This document shows positions 6,662 through 13,172 of a stretch of DNA of 64,000 bases, one piece after another. Within the stretch, counting starts at the first letter, position 1, and each line of letters opens with the position of its first letter. This DNA is from CAVVYV01 sp963818205 (GTDB lineage: Bacteria; Actinomycetota; Thermoleophilia; Solirubrobacterales; 70-9), in assembly GCA_963818205.1 (NCBI GenBank), contig CAWFRG010000001.1, forward strand, positions 124,001 through 188,000, read 5' to 3'. The translations under genes and the position numbers were made by a program. Under the pieces are notes generated by a model. The model was not told the origin of the DNA. It was given only the letters and a program-made list of their open reading frames with translations, and made no database searches.

Positions 6662-6766
6662 GGCAATCAGGGCGGCACTCCGCGTCTGATCCCTTCGAAC
6701 ATCCCGAGGCCCGGCTCCCGGTAGGTTCAGTCGACAAGGTCGTCTTGACGGAAGGGAGAAAGCGCT

Positions 6767-7105
6767 ATGACCGAGATCGTGTTCGCCGTTCCCATCGTGC
6801 GTGGGAAGGAGGATCTTGATCGCCAAACGAGGGACGAGCTGGCGGGCGCTCGCCGGGATGATTATGAGGCGGCGCTGAAAGACGCTGGAATCACCCGCGA
6901 AGCCGTCTGGCATCAGCAGATGCCCGGTGGCGGTTTCCTCGACATCGTTTACATCGAGGCAACCGATCCTGATGCCCACCAGCGCTTTGTCTCGTCCGAT
7001 GCGGAGATCAGTCGGTGGTTCGCGGAGCGGACCCAAGAAATGCATGGACGTGATGTCTCGCAGCCGCCGCTTCCGGTCGAGCAGATTCTCGACTTCCGCG
7101 TCTAA
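6767..7105 (+). CDS. conserved hypothetical protein (possible dimeric alpha-beta barrel)
   Basis: 112 residues, preceded by GGAAGGGAG. It has an N-terminal strand MTEIVFAVPIV, a basic helix DELAGARRDDYEAALKDAG, then VWHQQMPGGGFLDIVYIEAT (strand, turn, strand), FVSSDAEISRWFAERTQEM and the end PVEQILDFRV. The strand-helix-strand-strand-helix order resembles small ferredoxin-like barrel proteins such as the DUF6176 group, but I cannot assign a family firmly. The function is unknown. It is a single gene between a recombinase-tail relic and a B hairpin. Confidence 0.7.
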   Translation: MTEIVFAVPIVRGKEDLDRQTRDELAGARRDDYEAALKDAGITREAVWHQQMPGGGFLDIVYIEATDPDAHQRFVSSDAEISRWFAERTQEMHGRDVSQPPLPVEQILDFRV

Positions 7106-7173
7106 CAGCTGAGCGTGTCCGGCCTGGTCGTCGCGATCCAGCCGTGGCCCGGTCAGGGCACGGAACTGCCACA

Positions 7174-7211
7174 TTCCGCGCAAAGCGAAATAGCCGCTTT
7201 GGACGAGAAGC
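7174..7211 (-). repeat. degenerate hairpin A and hairpin B
   Basis: Hairpin B as its complement, GCTTTGGACGAGAAGC, at 7196-7211, with a decayed A-like piece TTCCGCGCAAAGC at 7174-7186. The B orientation is opposite to the pairs at 3-5 kb. It lies between the hypothetical gene ending at 7105 and the small gene at 7239-7484. Confidence 0.65.
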
Positions 7212-7238
7212 GGCCCCTCCGCGCAGAGCCAAGCTGCA

Positions 7239-7484
7239 CTAACCGGCCTTCGCGGCGCCCCACTCCTTCCGCCAGGCATCCAGCGTGTTGCTCAAGCTCT
7301 TCAGCTCCTCTGCGGTTGCCTTGTGTCCGGCAACGCGGGGAACGTCGCTGTCGAATGCAGCGGCAGCCGTGTCTGAGGTTTCGTCATCCAACTTCGAAAC
7401 CACGCCGATCAACCTGTCGAGGGCGTCGGCGACGCCCGCAATCCGCTCCTCTAGTTCCGCGGGGCTGGGGCCTGGATCCGCCAT
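7239..7484 (-). CDS. small hypothetical helical protein
   Basis: 81 residues, acidic and Ala-rich, predicted all helix: PAELEERIAGVADALDRLIG, then a middle loop FDSDVPRVAG, then ATAEELKSLSNTLDAWRKEW. The heptad-like spacing of Leu/Ile/Val suggests a short coiled coil. No family recognised. It is one gene upstream of hairpins on the minus strand and shares the strand of the recombinase. Coding status rests on composition and length only. Confidence 0.5.
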   Translation of the reverse strand: MADPGPSPAELEERIAGVADALDRLIGVVSKLDDETSDTAAAAFDSDVPRVAGHKATAEELKSLSNTLDAWRKEWGAAKAG

Positions 7485-7535
7485 GCCCGGATTCTGTCAC
7501 GACCTGATAGTGCCGAGGGCTTCACCGAAACCGCC

Positions 7536-7552
7536 GCTTTGGACGAGAAGCA
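7536..7552 (-). repeat. hairpin B, left boundary of recombinase unit
   Basis: GCTTTGGACGAGAAGCA, ending directly before the recombinase stop codon (CTA at 7553-7555). It is an inverted copy, 16 of 17 matching, of the hairpin at 8263-8279 on the other side of the gene. Confidence 0.8.
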
Positions 7553-8233
7553 CTAGCCAGCCAGCGCCGCTGCGGCCGGGATCACCGGAGCGCGGCGGGT
7601 ACGGACCGTTTCGATGATCTCGCCGCTATCGATGCCCTGCAGGTAGATCGAGGTGACCCCGAGGTTGGCATGTCCTAGCTGGCGCTGGATGACGTTGAGC
7701 GGGACGCCTTCTCTCGCCATCTCGACGGCGTGGGCGTGGCGCAGCTGGTGTGGGGCGAAGCGCCGCCGTACCCCGGCCCGGGCCGCGGTGCGTCGAAGCG
7801 CGATTCGCACCTGCGAGCTTGACCAGGGCCGGCCACAGGTTGGCCCGTTGATTACGCAGAAGAGCGGTCCAACTGGGAACGAGACGCGCGCCTCAAGCCA
7901 AGGGCGCAGCTGATCCCACGCCCACTCATCCATCCCGACCTCCCTGCGGCGTCCACCCTTACCCCGGCGGACGAGCACCGACCCGCGGGTGGCCTCCAAG
8001 TCCGATTCCGTCAGGGCGAGCGCCTCGGAGATGCGAAGACCTGCTCGCCAGAGGACGATGATGAGTCCGCCCAGCCGACGGCCGTACCGGTCAGTTCCCG
8101 CCTGCCTCATGACCGCAACGATCTCTTCGACCCGCGGTGGGTCAGCCGGGTAACGACGCCCTTTGTTCCCAGGTCGGCTTCGCGCGATGACCTGGTTCGA
8201 CTTGCGGGCGACGTGATCGGTGAGCTCGAGCAT
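7553..8233 (-). CDS. compact tyrosine recombinase (site-specific integrase)
   Basis: 226 residues from the ATG at 8233, chosen because GGAGGAAGC stands directly upstream; an open frame to 8335 would read through the B hairpin. It holds a complete phage-integrase catalytic set: Arg67 in RAGLRISEAL, Lys92 in RRGKGG, His162 and Arg165 in HQLRH, His188 in QLGHANLGV and Tyr197 in TSIYLQG. The N-terminal core-binding domain is very short (about 45 residues), so DNA recognition may be minimal or depend on folded sites. It cuts and rejoins DNA through a 3'-phosphotyrosine. The gene is framed by inverted B hairpins, and a relic of its 3' end lies at 6582-6661, linking the enzyme to the repeat family. 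Confidence 0.92.
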   Translation of the reverse strand: MLELTDHVARKSNQVIARSRPGNKGRRYPADPPRVEEIVAVMRQAGTDRYGRRLGGLIIVLWRAGLRISEALALTESDLEATRGSVLVRRGKGGRRREVGMDEWAWDQLRPWLEARVSFPVGPLFCVINGPTCGRPWSSSQVRIALRRTAARAGVRRRFAPHQLRHAHAVEMAREGVPLNVIQRQLGHANLGVTSIYLQGIDSGEIIETVRTRRAPVIPAAAALAG

Positions 8234-8262
8234 GCTTCCTCCGTGGTCGGGTACGGAGAAGA

Positions 8263-8279
8263 TGCTTTTCGTCCAAAGC
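8263..8279 (+). repeat. hairpin B, right boundary of recombinase unit
   Basis: TGCTTTTCGTCCAAAGC, about 30 nt upstream of the recombinase start. With 7536-7552 it forms terminal inverted repeats of a unit of about 744 bp that contains only the recombinase gene. Confidence 0.8.
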
Positions 8280-8342
8280 AACAGCCCCGTTACGCGGCCC
8301 AAAGGTCGCGCCGCCGGTCTCGCCATGAGGAGCACACAGGCC

Positions 8343-9485
8343 CTAACGGGCGCGTGCGCCGGCGCGGAGGGTGGTCCGACCCTCCGCGAAGTGGATCACC
8401 TCGTAGGCGATCAGCGCGGCGCTCACGCCCGCGGCGATGGCGAGCGCGCCGAGCGCATCCTCGACCTCAAGGGCGACGGGGATCAGAGCCAGTGAGACCA
8501 CCGCGGCGGTTAGGCGGCCGCGGCCGAGGCCACTGTGGAGCCGCAGCCGGAAGGCCACGTGCCCGAGAAAGTAGAGCGCGATCCCTCCAAATAGCGCGAC
8601 GGTGGGGACGGTCTCGAGCGGCTCGTCGACGTGCTGCACCGTCTTCTTGATGCCGAGCGCCACGAGGATGATCCCGGCTACCATCGCCAAGTGGATGTAG
8701 CTGAAGGCGTCGCGCGCCATGCGTGTCCGCTCGTCGCCTTCCGTCTCGCGGAAGACCCGCTCGGCGTGGATCGCCATCCAGTCGAAGTACGCCCACCAGA
8801 GTGCGCACGCGATTATGATTCCGAGCGCGGCGGCCGTCATCAGGCCGATATCGAGCTCGAGGCCAGCCGCGCCGACACCGATCGCCACGATCGACTCGCC
8901 GAGGGCGATGATGATGATCAGCGCGAAGCGCTCGCTGAAGTGGCTCGCGGAAATGTGGAAGCCGCTCACGCCGAAGACGAGTGGGCCGCCGTAGTCGACC
9001 GCAAGAGCCACGACCCAGAACGCCGCCTGCACCGGTCCGTCGAGGAAGCCGGCGGCGATAAGAAGCGTAGACGCCGGGATGGCCGTGCGCGCGAAGCGAA
9101 GGATCGCATCGTGGACCGAGAGGTGAGGCGTGGCCTGGGCGAATAGCACGATGTGCATCAGCCGCACGACGAAGTACGCGCAGCCGAAGATCACGCCGTC
9201 GTCGCCGAACGCGTTTGGCACCGCGAGCGCCACGATCAGCATCGCCGTCATCGAGGTGAACATCGCGAGCCGCGGCAGATCCTCGTCGGCCTCGATCTCG
9301 TTCGTGAGCCACGCGTAGGCGCCCCACGCCCACCACAGGGCGGCGAGCACCAGCATGCCGCGGCCGAGCCCCTGCCATGTCGGGTCGTCCGACATCAGGA
9401 CTGTGACCTGCGTGAGCGCGAAGACGAACACGAGGTCGAAGAAGAGCTCGAGCGGGGTGACGAGTTTCTCGCTGCGGGTGGTCAC
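8343..9485 (-). CDS. low temperature requirement protein A (LtrA) family membrane protein
   Basis: 380 residues with about ten hydrophobic helices. The LtrA signature is at the N-terminus, TPLELFFDLVFVFALTQVT, and a second conserved stretch is SHFSERFALIIIIALGESIV in the middle. LtrA was named for cold growth in Listeria; the molecular activity is unknown, and members are integral membrane proteins. It is a stand-alone gene. The 3' end is close to the recombinase unit (about 60 nt from the B hairpin). Start at 9485 is ATG-ACC-ACC without a strong ribosome-binding site. Confidence 0.92.
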   Translation of the reverse strand: MTTRSEKLVTPLELFFDLVFVFALTQVTVLMSDDPTWQGLGRGMLVLAALWWAWGAYAWLTNEIEADEDLPRLAMFTSMTAMLIVALAVPNAFGDDGVIFGCAYFVVRLMHIVLFAQATPHLSVHDAILRFARTAIPASTLLIAAGFLDGPVQAAFWVVALAVDYGGPLVFGVSGFHISASHFSERFALIIIIALGESIVAIGVGAAGLELDIGLMTAAALGIIIACALWWAYFDWMAIHAERVFRETEGDERTRMARDAFSYIHLAMVAGIILVALGIKKTVQHVDEPLETVPTVALFGGIALYFLGHVAFRLRLHSGLGRGRLTAAVVSLALIPVALEVEDALGALAIAAGVSAALIAYEVIHFAEGRTTLRAGARAR

Positions 9486-9798
9486 AGTGCGTCAGTCTCC
9501 CAGCGCTTTGATGGTGGCGTTTAGATCCTGTCTGAATCGAAGTCGCTTCAGGAACATGCTCAGCGAGCACCGAGAAGTACCGCTTTCCATGCAATGGGGG
9601 TATCCGGTTAGCTGCCCCATTGCGCGGGCAAGCCGCGGCCTGGCCTCCCTGTGAGGACTGGGCGCCTTTAGGGAATCGGCAGTTCTCTCAAACGCTGACC
9701 AGTCGAAAAAGAGCTCGACCGGTAGTGGTCTGCCGAGCCCCCGCCTCGCCGCGCACGCAGGTGGCGGAGCGGCGAGGTGGGGGTCAAAGCGGTCAGTC
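9486..9798. other. intergenic stretch with truncated hairpin A and a terminator-like hairpin
   Basis: No gene seen. It contains a truncated hairpin A (GCTTTCCATGCAA, 9582-9594) running into TATCCGGTTAGCT at 9601-9613, which resembles the IS1595-type end at 2860-2875. A long GC hairpin follows at 9738-9783. Confidence 0.5.
9738..9783 (-). terminator. GC-rich hairpin downstream of NmrA-like gene
   Basis: The 15-nt arms CCCCCGCCTCGCCGC (9738-9752) and GCGGCGAGGTGGGGG (9769-9783) pair with one wobble around a 16-nt loop. It starts 16 nt past the stop of the minus-strand NmrA-like gene. There is no T-run, as is common for terminators in high-GC actinobacteria. Confidence 0.55.
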
Positions 9799-10551
9799 CT
9801 AGGGCCTGGCCGGCTGAGCCAGCCAGTCGTTGAAACGGATCTCGCCGAGGTGGATCGCGTTGGTCGGCAGCAGGGTGCGTTCCTGGAGCTCGGCGCCGAA
9901 GTAGCGCGCCTTCGGGTCGGCGACGACGGTGCGCTGATCGCCCTTCGCCGCCAGGCCCAGGTGGATGAGCTCGTCGAGGCGGAACTGCTCGGGGCCGGCG
10001 ACCTCGATGACGCCTTCAGCCGGCGGCTTCTGGCTGATCTCGCAGACCGCAGCGGCTACGTCGTCGGCTGCGATCGGCTGGATCAGCACATCCGCCAGGC
10101 GAACCGTGTCACCGTCTGTGGCTGCCGCAGCGATGCTCTTGACGAACTCGAAGAACTGCGTGGCATGAACGATCGAGTAGGGGATCGAGGAATCCCTGAT
10201 CAGCTTCTCCTGGGCGATCTTCGCTCGGAAGTAGCCGCTCTCGGTCAGGCGCTCGGTGCCGACAACTGAGAGGGCGACGTGGTGGCGAACACCGGCGTCG
10301 GCCTCGGCCGCCAGCAGGTTGGTGGTGGAGGTCGTGAAGAACTCCATCACCGCCTCGTCCTCGAAGGACGGGGAGTTCGAGACGTCGATCACCACCGAGG
10401 CGCCCTCGAGCACCTCGGCGAGCCCCTCGCCGGTGAGCGTGTTGACGCCCGAGTCCGGTGACGCGGCGACGGCCTCGTAGTCCTCCTCCTTGAGGCAGGT
10501 CACGACCTTCGAACCGATCAGGCCCGTTCCGCCAATGACAACGGTCTTCAT
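9799..10551 (-). CDS. NmrA-like NAD(P)-binding protein
   Basis: 250 residues. The N-terminal dinucleotide motif is VIGGTGLIGSKVV, followed by LAEVLEGASVVIDVSNSP and, further on, HVALSVVGTERL then YFRAKIAQEKLI, the atypical-SDR layout in which Tyr/Lys are poorly conserved. HATQFFEF and the end TLLPTNAIHLGEIRFNDWLA are usual for the NmrA/HSCARG-type group. Likely a cytoplasmic NAD(P)H-binding reductase or redox sensor; the substrate is unknown. AAAGGAACATC precedes the ATG. It is followed (minus strand) by a terminator-like hairpin. Confidence 0.88.
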   Translation of the reverse strand: MKTVVIGGTGLIGSKVVTCLKEEDYEAVAASPDSGVNTLTGEGLAEVLEGASVVIDVSNSPSFEDEAVMEFFTTSTTNLLAAEADAGVRHHVALSVVGTERLTESGYFRAKIAQEKLIRDSSIPYSIVHATQFFEFVKSIAAAATDGDTVRLADVLIQPIAADDVAAAVCEISQKPPAEGVIEVAGPEQFRLDELIHLGLAAKGDQRTVVADPKARYFGAELQERTLLPTNAIHLGEIRFNDWLAQPARP

Positions 10552-10607
10552 GATGTTCCTTTCGTTGGTTGATGTGACCGGCGCCGCTTGGCGGGGTCGC
10601 TATTGCG

Positions 10608-10821
10608 TTAGGCGAGCACTCGTTCGACCTCGGCGAGGGCGTCCGTCAGGCTGCGCAGGCCGACCACCACCGGGGAGCCGTCGTGGCGGGGCTCGAACCG
10701 CAGCGTCAACTCGCCGTCGTCGAAGACGGTGTAGGCGATCTGCTGCCCACCTGCCCAGAGCTCGGCAACGCCATGCTCGACCTCCTCCGCGACTGATCGT
10801 GATGACCTTTATCTCGTGCAT
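10608..10821 (-). pseudogene. small conserved protein, frame broken by one extra base
   Basis: An ATG at 10821 opens MHEIKVITIS. The remainder of the protein, SVAEEVEHGVAELWAGGQQI then AYTVFDDGELTLRFEPRHDG and SLTDALAEVERVLA, is one base out of phase and has no start of its own. The whole span is 214 nt, a multiple of three plus one. With one base removed near 10790 it gives a protein of about 70 residues of a small strand-rich type (AELW...IAYT...DG.L.LR..PR.DG). Function unknown; sequence error is as likely as real decay. Confidence 0.5.
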
Positions 10822-10852
10822 GCTGGCCTCCAAACTCGTCGTGGCGGGCCCT

Positions 10853-10880
10853 CCGGCCAGCGCCATGAGGCGCTGGCCGG
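10853..10880 (-). terminator. perfect 12-bp hairpin downstream of alpha/beta hydrolase
   Basis: CCGGCCAGCGCC at 10853-10864 and GGCGCTGGCCGG at 10869-10880 pair perfectly around a 4-nt loop (ATGA). It lies past the 3' end of the minus-strand hydrolase gene (stop at 11035) and before the small broken gene. This is a plausible intrinsic terminator of the GC type without a T-run. Confidence 0.5.
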
Positions 10881-11034
10881 ATTCGGGAGTCCGCCTAGTA
10901 TCTCGCTGACCAGATCGCTCGGGGAAACCTCTCGGGAACTTCGGGATCGCGTACCGCTCCATGTCCCCAGCAGGCATCGTCCATCCACGGAGACAAGGAG
11001 CCTGGCTAGCTCCGCTAGACGGCGGGCCCTGTCC

Positions 11035-11736
11035 CTACCCGGGCACGGCGGCAGCGTTCGCCGCGGTCACTATCCGCTCATGCGTCTCCTCCGGGTGGGA
11101 GACCATCGCGCAGTGTCCGCTCGCGACCTCGATCGTATCGGCGCCCATCCGCTGTGCGAACTGCCTCTCGGCATCGGGTGGAATCACCTCGTCGTTCTCG
11201 GCGACCAGATACCACGAGGGCAGTGACTTCCACGCCGGGGTGCCCATCACGTCGTCGAACGTGGACATGTGCAGAGGCTGCTGCACGGCGTACATGACCT
11301 TCGCCTTGACCGGGTCGATATCGGCGGCGAAGTGACCGAGGAAGTCGTCCTCCGGGATCCAGGCGAAGCTCTCCGAGTCGACATCGATATTCGCCACCGC
11401 CGGGGTCGGAGGACCCTGCTGTAGCAGGGCGCCGATCGACTCACCCTCGTCGAGCCCGAAGGCCGCGATGTAGACGAGGCCGACGACGTTCGGTGCGTCG
11501 GTGCCGAGAGAGGTGATGACCTGGCCTCCGTAGGAGTGGGCCGCGAGAACGGTCGGGCCGCTTTGGCGGGTGAGCACGTGGCGGACCCTCGCGACGTCAT
11601 CCGCAAGCGAGGTCTCCGGAAGCTGAGGGGCGGTGACTTTGTAGCCGTCGGCCTGCAGGCGCTCGATTACGTTGCTCCAGGAAGAGCCGTCTGCCCAGGC
11701 TCCGTGGACAAGGACGATGTTCGGTGATGCGGCCAT
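11035..11736 (-). CDS. alpha/beta hydrolase
   Basis: 233 residues from the ATG at 11736 (AAAGGACT upstream). N-terminal NIVLVHGAWADGSSW carries the oxyanion HG; the nucleophile elbow is AAHSYGGQV (Ser); the acid is probably the Asp in LVAENDEVIPP; the His is GHCAMVSHPEE. This is the esterase-like group close to hydroxynitrile lyase/methylketone-synthase folds. The substrate is unknown. The gene stands alone between a hairpin (10853-10880) and the NTF2-like cluster; about 140 nt upstream of it contains degenerate A and B hairpins. Confidence 0.9.
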   Translation of the reverse strand: MAASPNIVLVHGAWADGSSWSNVIERLQADGYKVTAPQLPETSLADDVARVRHVLTRQSGPTVLAAHSYGGQVITSLGTDAPNVVGLVYIAAFGLDEGESIGALLQQGPPTPAVANIDVDSESFAWIPEDDFLGHFAADIDPVKAKVMYAVQQPLHMSTFDDVMGTPAWKSLPSWYLVAENDEVIPPDAERQFAQRMGADTIEVASGHCAMVSHPEETHERIVTAANAAAVPG

Positions 11737-11841
11737 GAGCCGAGTCCTTTCGTGGGGACCGACCCTACAAACCCGGTCGCGCCAGGCCTGAAACGACGTC
11801 GTGAACGGAAGCGCTGGGAAGCTCGCAGGGCGGAAGGGGCC

Positions 11842-11878
11842 GCTTTCCTGCAAACCGCTGCTTTTCGTCCAAAGCAGC
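11842..11878 (-). repeat. degenerate hairpin A and full hairpin B after NTF2-like gene
   Basis: Hairpin B with extended arms, GCTGCTTTTCGTCCAAAGCAGC, at 11857-11878 (eight paired bases each side), and a decayed A (GCTTTCCTGCAAACC) at 11842-11856. On the coding (minus) strand the B hairpin begins right at the TAG of the NTF2-like gene, the same order as at 3172. Confidence 0.8.
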
Positions 11879-12291
11879 TACTCCGACAGCCCGGCGGCTT
11901 CGAGGGCTTCCTCAGGCGACCGGAAGACCTCAGTGCGGACCACCTTGCCCTCCCGCACCGTGACGACGCTGGCGATTCGCTGCTCGGTCTCCGCGCCGCT
12001 CTGCCTGCCTCGGAATTTGGTCGGCGTCACCGCCAGCACCCGCTCGTCGTCGATCTCGGTGAGCTCTGCGAGCCTCCCCTCCCACTCCATGGTCTCCGAG
12101 GCGCTGGTCAGCCATTCGCGGTAGCCCCGTGCTCCCTGGTGACTTCCACCGCCTTCCAACACCACCGTGTTGCGGGGGAGAAATTCGTGGTCAGGATGGA
12201 AGAGGGCGTTCATCGTCTCCCAGTCGGGCTTCGGCCTGCGGAGCGTGGCCTCGACGGCCGCCCGGGCGATCTCCACGTTCTCCTCCGACAT
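11878..12291 (-). CDS. NTF2/SnoaL-like protein (third of tandem trio)
   Basis: 137 residues. N-terminal MSEENVEIARAAVEA is the family start; the cone-shaped alpha+beta fold is suggested by ALFHPDHEFLP, the helix GARGYREWLTSASE and C-terminal strands IASVVTVREGKVVRTEVF. It ends SPEEALEAAGLSE, with the tail DNA shared with the orphan tail at 4922-4951. Proteins of this fold include ketosteroid isomerase and polyketide cyclases; for these paralogs the reaction is unknown. It starts 3 nt after the previous gene in the trio, so it is surely co-transcribed. A B hairpin follows the stop directly. Confidence 0.85.
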   Translation of the reverse strand: MSEENVEIARAAVEATLRRPKPDWETMNALFHPDHEFLPRNTVVLEGGGSHQGARGYREWLTSASETMEWEGRLAELTEIDDERVLAVTPTKFRGRQSGAETEQRIASVVTVREGKVVRTEVFRSPEEALEAAGLSE

Positions 12292-12294
12292 CCC

Positions 12295-12693
12295 CTACTC
12301 CCGCAGCCCGGCGGCTTCGAGGGCCTCTTGCTTCGTGCGGAGAAGCCGCCAGCGCACTGCTTTCCCCTCGCGCAAACGCCAAACGTGCCAGGCGGGCGCA
12401 TCGATCTCGACGCCGCTTCTCACACCTCGCCCGTAGAAGCGCACCCCCACGACGACATCGCTACCGACGGGTATGGCTTCCTCAATCTCAATCCGCTGGC
12501 CCTCGAACGCAGCCCAAAAGGGTCCCATCAACTCCGCGAGACCGGCATGTCCTCGATAAGTCCCGTCGAGGTTCGCTTGATAGGCGACGTTGACCTCAAT
12601 CTCCGGGTCAATCGAATCCAAGGCTGCCGAGTAGTCGCCGCGACCCCAGTCTTGGATCAAGCGGCGCACGATCTCCACGTTCTCCTGCGACAT
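12295..12693 (-). CDS. NTF2/SnoaL-like protein (second of tandem trio)
   Basis: 132 residues: MSQENVEIVRRLIQDWGRGD start, ALDSIDPEIEVNV, YRGHAGLAELMGPFWAAFEG (the usual YRG-G helix), strands DVVVGVRFYGRG and WHVWRLREGKAVRWRLL, then the tail KQEALEAAGLRE. The last 33 nt (12295-12327) are identical to the end of the DUF1275 gene at 3172-3204. Four nt separate it from the first gene, and 3 nt from the third. The substrate is unknown. The sequences of the three paralogs differ strongly in the middle but hardly in the first 10 and last 10 codons. Confidence 0.87.
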   Translation of the reverse strand: MSQENVEIVRRLIQDWGRGDYSAALDSIDPEIEVNVAYQANLDGTYRGHAGLAELMGPFWAAFEGQRIEIEEAIPVGSDVVVGVRFYGRGVRSGVEIDAPAWHVWRLREGKAVRWRLLRTKQEALEAAGLRE

Positions 12694-12697
12694 CGCC

Positions 12698-13099
12698 TTA
12701 CTCCCGCAGCCCGGCGGCTTCGAGGGCGGCGTCCCTGCTTGTGAACGCCTGCCCGCCTAGTGCCTTGCCGTCCCGCACCGTCCACAGCTGAAAGATGCTC
12801 CATCCCGCCTCCGCGCCGCTCTGCTTGCCGCGGCCGAGCAGCTTCAACGAGACCAGCACCAGATCGTCCGCCTCGGTGATCTCATTGATCTCCACTTGGG
12901 GGTCGTCGAACTCGGCCCAGAACCCCTCCAGGAACCGCCTGAATCCCTCAGGCCCCCGGTACACCTCCTCCATCCCCGGGATCACCCCCGTGGAGGCGTA
13001 CTCGAAGTCAGGGGCAATGTTCGCAACCGCGCCCTTGATGTCGCCGCGGTTGAACGCCTCATAAGCCTGTCGGACGATTTCGACGTTCTCCTGCGACAT
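12698..13099 (-). CDS. NTF2/SnoaL-like protein (first of tandem trio)
   Basis: 133 residues from the ATG at 13099. A longer open frame to 13141 would translate hairpin A and is rejected. It starts MSQENVEIVRQAYEAFNRGD and has IAPDFEY, YRGPEGFRRFLEGFWAEFDD, strands LVLVSLKLLGRG and FQLWTVRDGKALGGQAF, and tail AALEAAGLRE. This is the intact example of the family leader: hairpin A, then GAGATACTGCGTGGGCG, then ATG-TCG-CAG-GAG. Probably a small dimeric enzyme or ligand-binding protein. It heads a three-gene operon with 3-4 nt gaps. Confidence 0.88.
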   Translation of the reverse strand: MSQENVEIVRQAYEAFNRGDIKGAVANIAPDFEYASTGVIPGMEEVYRGPEGFRRFLEGFWAEFDDPQVEINEITEADDLVLVSLKLLGRGKQSGAEAGWSIFQLWTVRDGKALGGQAFTSRDAALEAAGLRE

Positions 13100-13143
13100 C
13101 GCCCACGCAGTATCTCGTGAACACCGCTGCTTTCCATGCAAAG
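13100..13143 (-). promoter_or_regulatory. hairpin A leader with possible -10 box, upstream of NTF2-like trio
   Basis: Hairpin A is at 13129-13143 (GCTTTCCATGCAAAG on the plus strand). On the minus strand GATACT at 13114-13109 is a fair -10 box; a start of transcription 6-7 nt later would leave an almost leaderless mRNA before the ATG at 13099. No good -35 box is visible. The same block stands at 5824-5871 and in part at 5531-5592. Confidence 0.5.
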
Positions 13144-13172
13144 GAGCGCTCTCTTACCGGCTCGCCCGGAAC

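Noticed and set aside
9601..9613. TATCCGGTTAGCT as a further IS1595-type end
   Set aside because: Only about ten bases match the inverted end and no transposase fragment adjoins; mentioned as a possible footprint, not annotated as an element.
3135..13143. Hairpins A and B as a CRISPR array
   Set aside because: Spacing is irregular (tens to hundreds of bases and whole genes), orientations vary, and no cas genes are present.
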